From Bacteroidaceae bacterium (GTDB lineage Bacteria > Bacteroidota > Bacteroidia > Bacteroidales > Barnesiellaceae_A), in assembly GCA_017531985.1 (NCBI GenBank), contig JAFXJY010000007.1:1-36664 (forward strand): a DNA stretch of 36,664 nt, in the 5' to 3' direction. Positions within the stretch are counted from its first letter, which is position 1, and each line of letters begins with the position of its first letter. This document shows positions 34,973 to 36,664 of the stretch, piece after piece. The translations under genes were made by a program, and so were the position numbers. The notes under the pieces were generated by a model, which was not told the origin of the DNA, made no database searches, and was given only the letters and a program-made list of their open reading frames with translations.

Positions 34973-35077
34973 TAGATATTGTCGATAGTTGGTCTGTGAT
35001 TAGCTATCACTACTTGTATTATTCTTTCAACCTATTCATCAATCAGATTAAAAACTTATTCACAAAATAGAACCTTT

Positions 35078-36214
35078 ATGGGACTTCTTATATTTTATTT
35101 ATTGTTGGCACTGTGTGTGTCATTTTTATGTTCGGTGTTGGAGGCCGTATTGCTATCTACTCCGGTCTCTTATATTGCCATGAAAGAGCAGGAAGGAGCC
35201 AAGAATGCTCCGTTATTAATGGCGATGAAAAAAGATGCCGATCGTCCGTTGGCTGCCATCCTTTCATTCAATACGATAGCTCACACAGTGGGTGCTGCCG
35301 GTGTGGGTGCCGAAGCTGCAATCGTCTTTGAAAATATACCGGTAGGAGTTATTTCGGCCGTATTAACGATTCTCATTCTTGTATTTTCCGAAATTATCCC
35401 CAAGACAATAGGTTCGTATTATTGGAGACAACTGGCAATGGGTGCAGCTCCTATCATCCGTGTGATGATAGTGCTGATGTATCCATTGGTGTGGCTGTCA
35501 GAATTTATAACCAAGTTGGTGTCGAAAGAGAAACAACCCCTATCGGTCAGTCGTGAGGAGGTGACAGCCATGGTGTCGGTAGGTACCGAAGAGGGCGTGT
35601 TCGAGTCGCAAGAGAAGAATATTATACAGAATCTTTTCAAGCTCGATAACATTACCGTAGGAGAGATAATGACTCCCCGTACAGTAGTTGTGGCTGCACA
35701 AGAGAATGTAACGCTTAAAGAGTTCTATACCGATGAGGAAAATCGCACATATTCCCGCATTCCGGTTTATGGTGATACACCCGACTTCATGACGGGATAT
35801 ATATTGAAACAAACCGTTCTCGAACATCTTGCCGAGGACAAGTTCGACATGGAACTGCATGACATACGTCGTCCCATTCTTTCATATGACGAAGAGACTC
35901 CGGTGGGCGATGTGTGGGAAGAAATGCTCAAAGGCAAGGAGCATATTGCACAGGTGCGTAACGAATACGGGCTGTTTCTCGGTGTAGTTTCGATGGAGGA
36001 TATTATTGAGACAATCATTGGTCAAGAGATTGTCGATGAGAAAGATACAGTAGCCGACTTGCAAGAATATGCTCGCGAAAAGTGGAAAGAACAGACCGAA
36101 ATGCTCGAACAAGAGAATGCCGAACTTGCAGCCGAAGAGGCTGAATTGAATGCTGATAAGAATGATGCCGAGACTGCTCATAAGAAAGCCGGCGATGGAG
36201 AAATATATTATTGA
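35078..36214 (+). CDS. DUF21/CBS-domain membrane protein (CNNM/hemolysin C family)
   Basis: 378 residues. The DUF21 domain (~1-155) has about four hydrophobic segments and the LSFNTIAHTVGAAGVGAEA and FSEIIPKTIGSYYW motifs. A CBS pair follows (~185-320; VGEIMTPRTVVVAA, VSMEDIIETIIGQEIVDE). The family includes CorC/CNNM Mg2+ or other cation transport proteins. The usual C-terminal CorC_HlyC domain is absent; the last ~50 residues are an acidic Glu/Ala-rich helix, likely a coiled coil (EQTEMLEQENAELAAEEAEL). ATG 35078 gives the normal hydrophobic start. Confidence 0.92.
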   Translation: MGLLIFYLLLALCVSFLCSVLEAVLLSTPVSYIAMKEQEGAKNAPLLMAMKKDADRPLAAILSFNTIAHTVGAAGVGAEAAIVFENIPVGVISAVLTILILVFSEIIPKTIGSYYWRQLAMGAAPIIRVMIVLMYPLVWLSEFITKLVSKEKQPLSVSREEVTAMVSVGTEEGVFESQEKNIIQNLFKLDNITVGEIMTPRTVVVAAQENVTLKEFYTDEENRTYSRIPVYGDTPDFMTGYILKQTVLEHLAEDKFDMELHDIRRPILSYDEETPVGDVWEEMLKGKEHIAQVRNEYGLFLGVVSMEDIIETIIGQEIVDEKDTVADLQEYAREKWKEQTEMLEQENAELAAEEAELNADKNDAETAHKKAGDGEIYY

Positions 36215-36274
36215 TTTTACGTCAGCTCGCAACCGTAAGGACGCACCATCGATTAGATGTTTCTGCCCACAGTC

Positions 36275-36362
36275 GTAGGGACGCACCACTGGTGCGTTGA
36301 TGGTATAATTATATGAAAATCAATTAATATAATAATCGTACGCACCACAGTTGCGTCCCTGC
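36275..36362. repeat. Inverted repeat pair of a GGGACGCACCA family
   Basis: 36275-36297 and 36340-36362 are imperfect 23-base inverted copies containing GTAGGGACGCACCA and a matching GCGTCCCTGC. A third partial copy (GTAAGGACGCACCAT) is at 36235-36249. The 42 bases between the arms are AT-rich with no gene. It is a repeated intergenic palindrome of unknown function. Confidence 0.65.
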
Positions 36363-36376
36363 CTCAGGAGAAAATA

Positions 36377-36405
36377 CAGGGGCGAAGTAACCTTCTCTGC
36401 CCCTG
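36377..36405. repeat. Palindromic repeat, CAGGGGC stem
   Basis: CAGGGGC (36377-36383) pairs with GCCCCTG (36399-36405) with an inner GAAG/CTTC pairing. The sequence GAAAATACAGGGGCGAAG at 36370-36387 recurs as GAAAACACAGGGGCGAAG at 36557-36574. Confidence 0.6.
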
Positions 36406-36536
36406 CGAGCGAAGCGAGATAGGGGAAGTCCCCGCAGGGGGAAGGGGTTGTGACCTATCGGATGCGTTCATGCGAGCATGGTTTATCCATCTGATTATTA
36501 TTATTTTTAACCCCTCTGTCTCGCTGAGGCTCGACG

Positions 36537-36572
36537 TCGCCCCTATATTTTCTTGCGAAAACACAGGGGCGA
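36537..36572. repeat. Long palindromic repeat with 16-bp arms
   Basis: 36537-36552 pairs with 36557-36572 at 14 of 16 positions (core TCGCCCCT/AGGGGCGA) around a TTGC loop. Its right arm is the second copy of the GAAAAYACAGGGGCGAAG sequence. Confidence 0.65.
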
Positions 36573-36614
36573 AGATGGTAACAAACAATACGTCGCAGAC
36601 GTATGGCTATCGAA

Positions 36615-36651
36615 ACCCCTCGATGAAGCACGCAGTGCGTAATCGTGGGGT
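36615..36651. repeat. Terminal palindrome at the window end
   Basis: ACCCC-T-CGAT (36615-36624) pairs with ATCG-T-GGGGT (36642-36651) with one mismatch, and the enclosed segment contains GCAC-GCA-GTGC. It belongs to the same gene-free repeat block, which continues to 36664. Confidence 0.5.
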
Positions 36652-36664
36652 GCAAGGTGACAGG

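Noticed and set aside
36215..36664. CRISPR array at the window end
   Set aside because: The repeats are palindromic, unevenly spaced and in both orientations, with no regular spacer length and no cas gene nearby.

Overview
This window looks like a chromosomal segment of a member of the Bacteroidales, probably gut-associated and possibly close to Muribaculaceae or Barnesiella-type lineages. The evidence is a SusC/SusD/SusE/SusF-type locus, an amylase carrying a type IX secretion (T9SS) C-terminal sorting domain, surface lipoproteins of Bacteroidales type, the lysS-gpsA-pgi gene order, and several promoters matching the Bacteroidetes -33 TTG / -7 TAnnTTTG pattern. Shine-Dalgarno sequences are mostly absent. 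The genus assignment is inference.

Layout. (1) 2-2704: the 3' part of a large mosaic surface protein with a fimbrillin-like domain, beta-helix segments and BspA-type leucine-rich repeats. (2) 8969-3067, minus strand: a four-gene cassette encoding a GrpE-like nucleotide exchange factor, a lidless Hsp70/DnaK paralogue, a 970-residue three-helix membrane protein that fuses unknown helical repeats and beta-sandwich domains to SH3b, FKBP prolyl isomerase and thioredoxin-like domains, and a small helical protein. This is the best candidate for an undescribed system. (3) 9329-10400, plus strand: a compact, translationally coupled holin-like / M15 peptidase / spanin-like module with no other phage genes. 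(4) 10535-13068: housekeeping genes (TPR membrane protein, ribH, tRNA-Tyr, nitroreductase), with a MITE-like inverted-repeat element before the tRNA. (5) 18562-13249, minus strand: lysS-gpsA-pgi operon, a terminator, then mrp with its own promoter. (6) 18563-19352: a long gene-poor gap containing a well-defined promoter, a run of strong hairpins and a strong terminator, interpreted as an unclassified non-coding RNA. (7) 19353-19745: a small HTH regulator. (8) 19901-34642: a starch/malto-oligosaccharide utilisation locus. The susC-susD-susE-susF-T9SS amylase operon lies on the minus strand and diverges from a lacI-MFS transporter-GH13 operon on the plus strand. A perfect 12-bp LacI-type palindrome sits in the divergent promoter region. 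(9) 34784-36214: a promoter, a doubtful short ORF with an internal terminator-like hairpin, and a DUF21/CBS membrane protein. (10) 36215-36664: a dense array of intergenic palindromic repeats running to the window end.

How the starch locus probably works: the cell-surface T9SS amylase and the SusD/E/F lipoproteins bind and cut starch, SusC/SusD import the oligosaccharides across the outer membrane, the GH13 lipoprotein trims them in the periplasm, and the MFS carrier takes the products into the cytoplasm. The LacI protein is likely to sense a product and control both operons. The Hsp70 cassette has everything needed for an ATP-driven chaperone cycle except a J-domain protein, and appears to link a cytosolic chaperone to periplasmic folding domains through one membrane protein.
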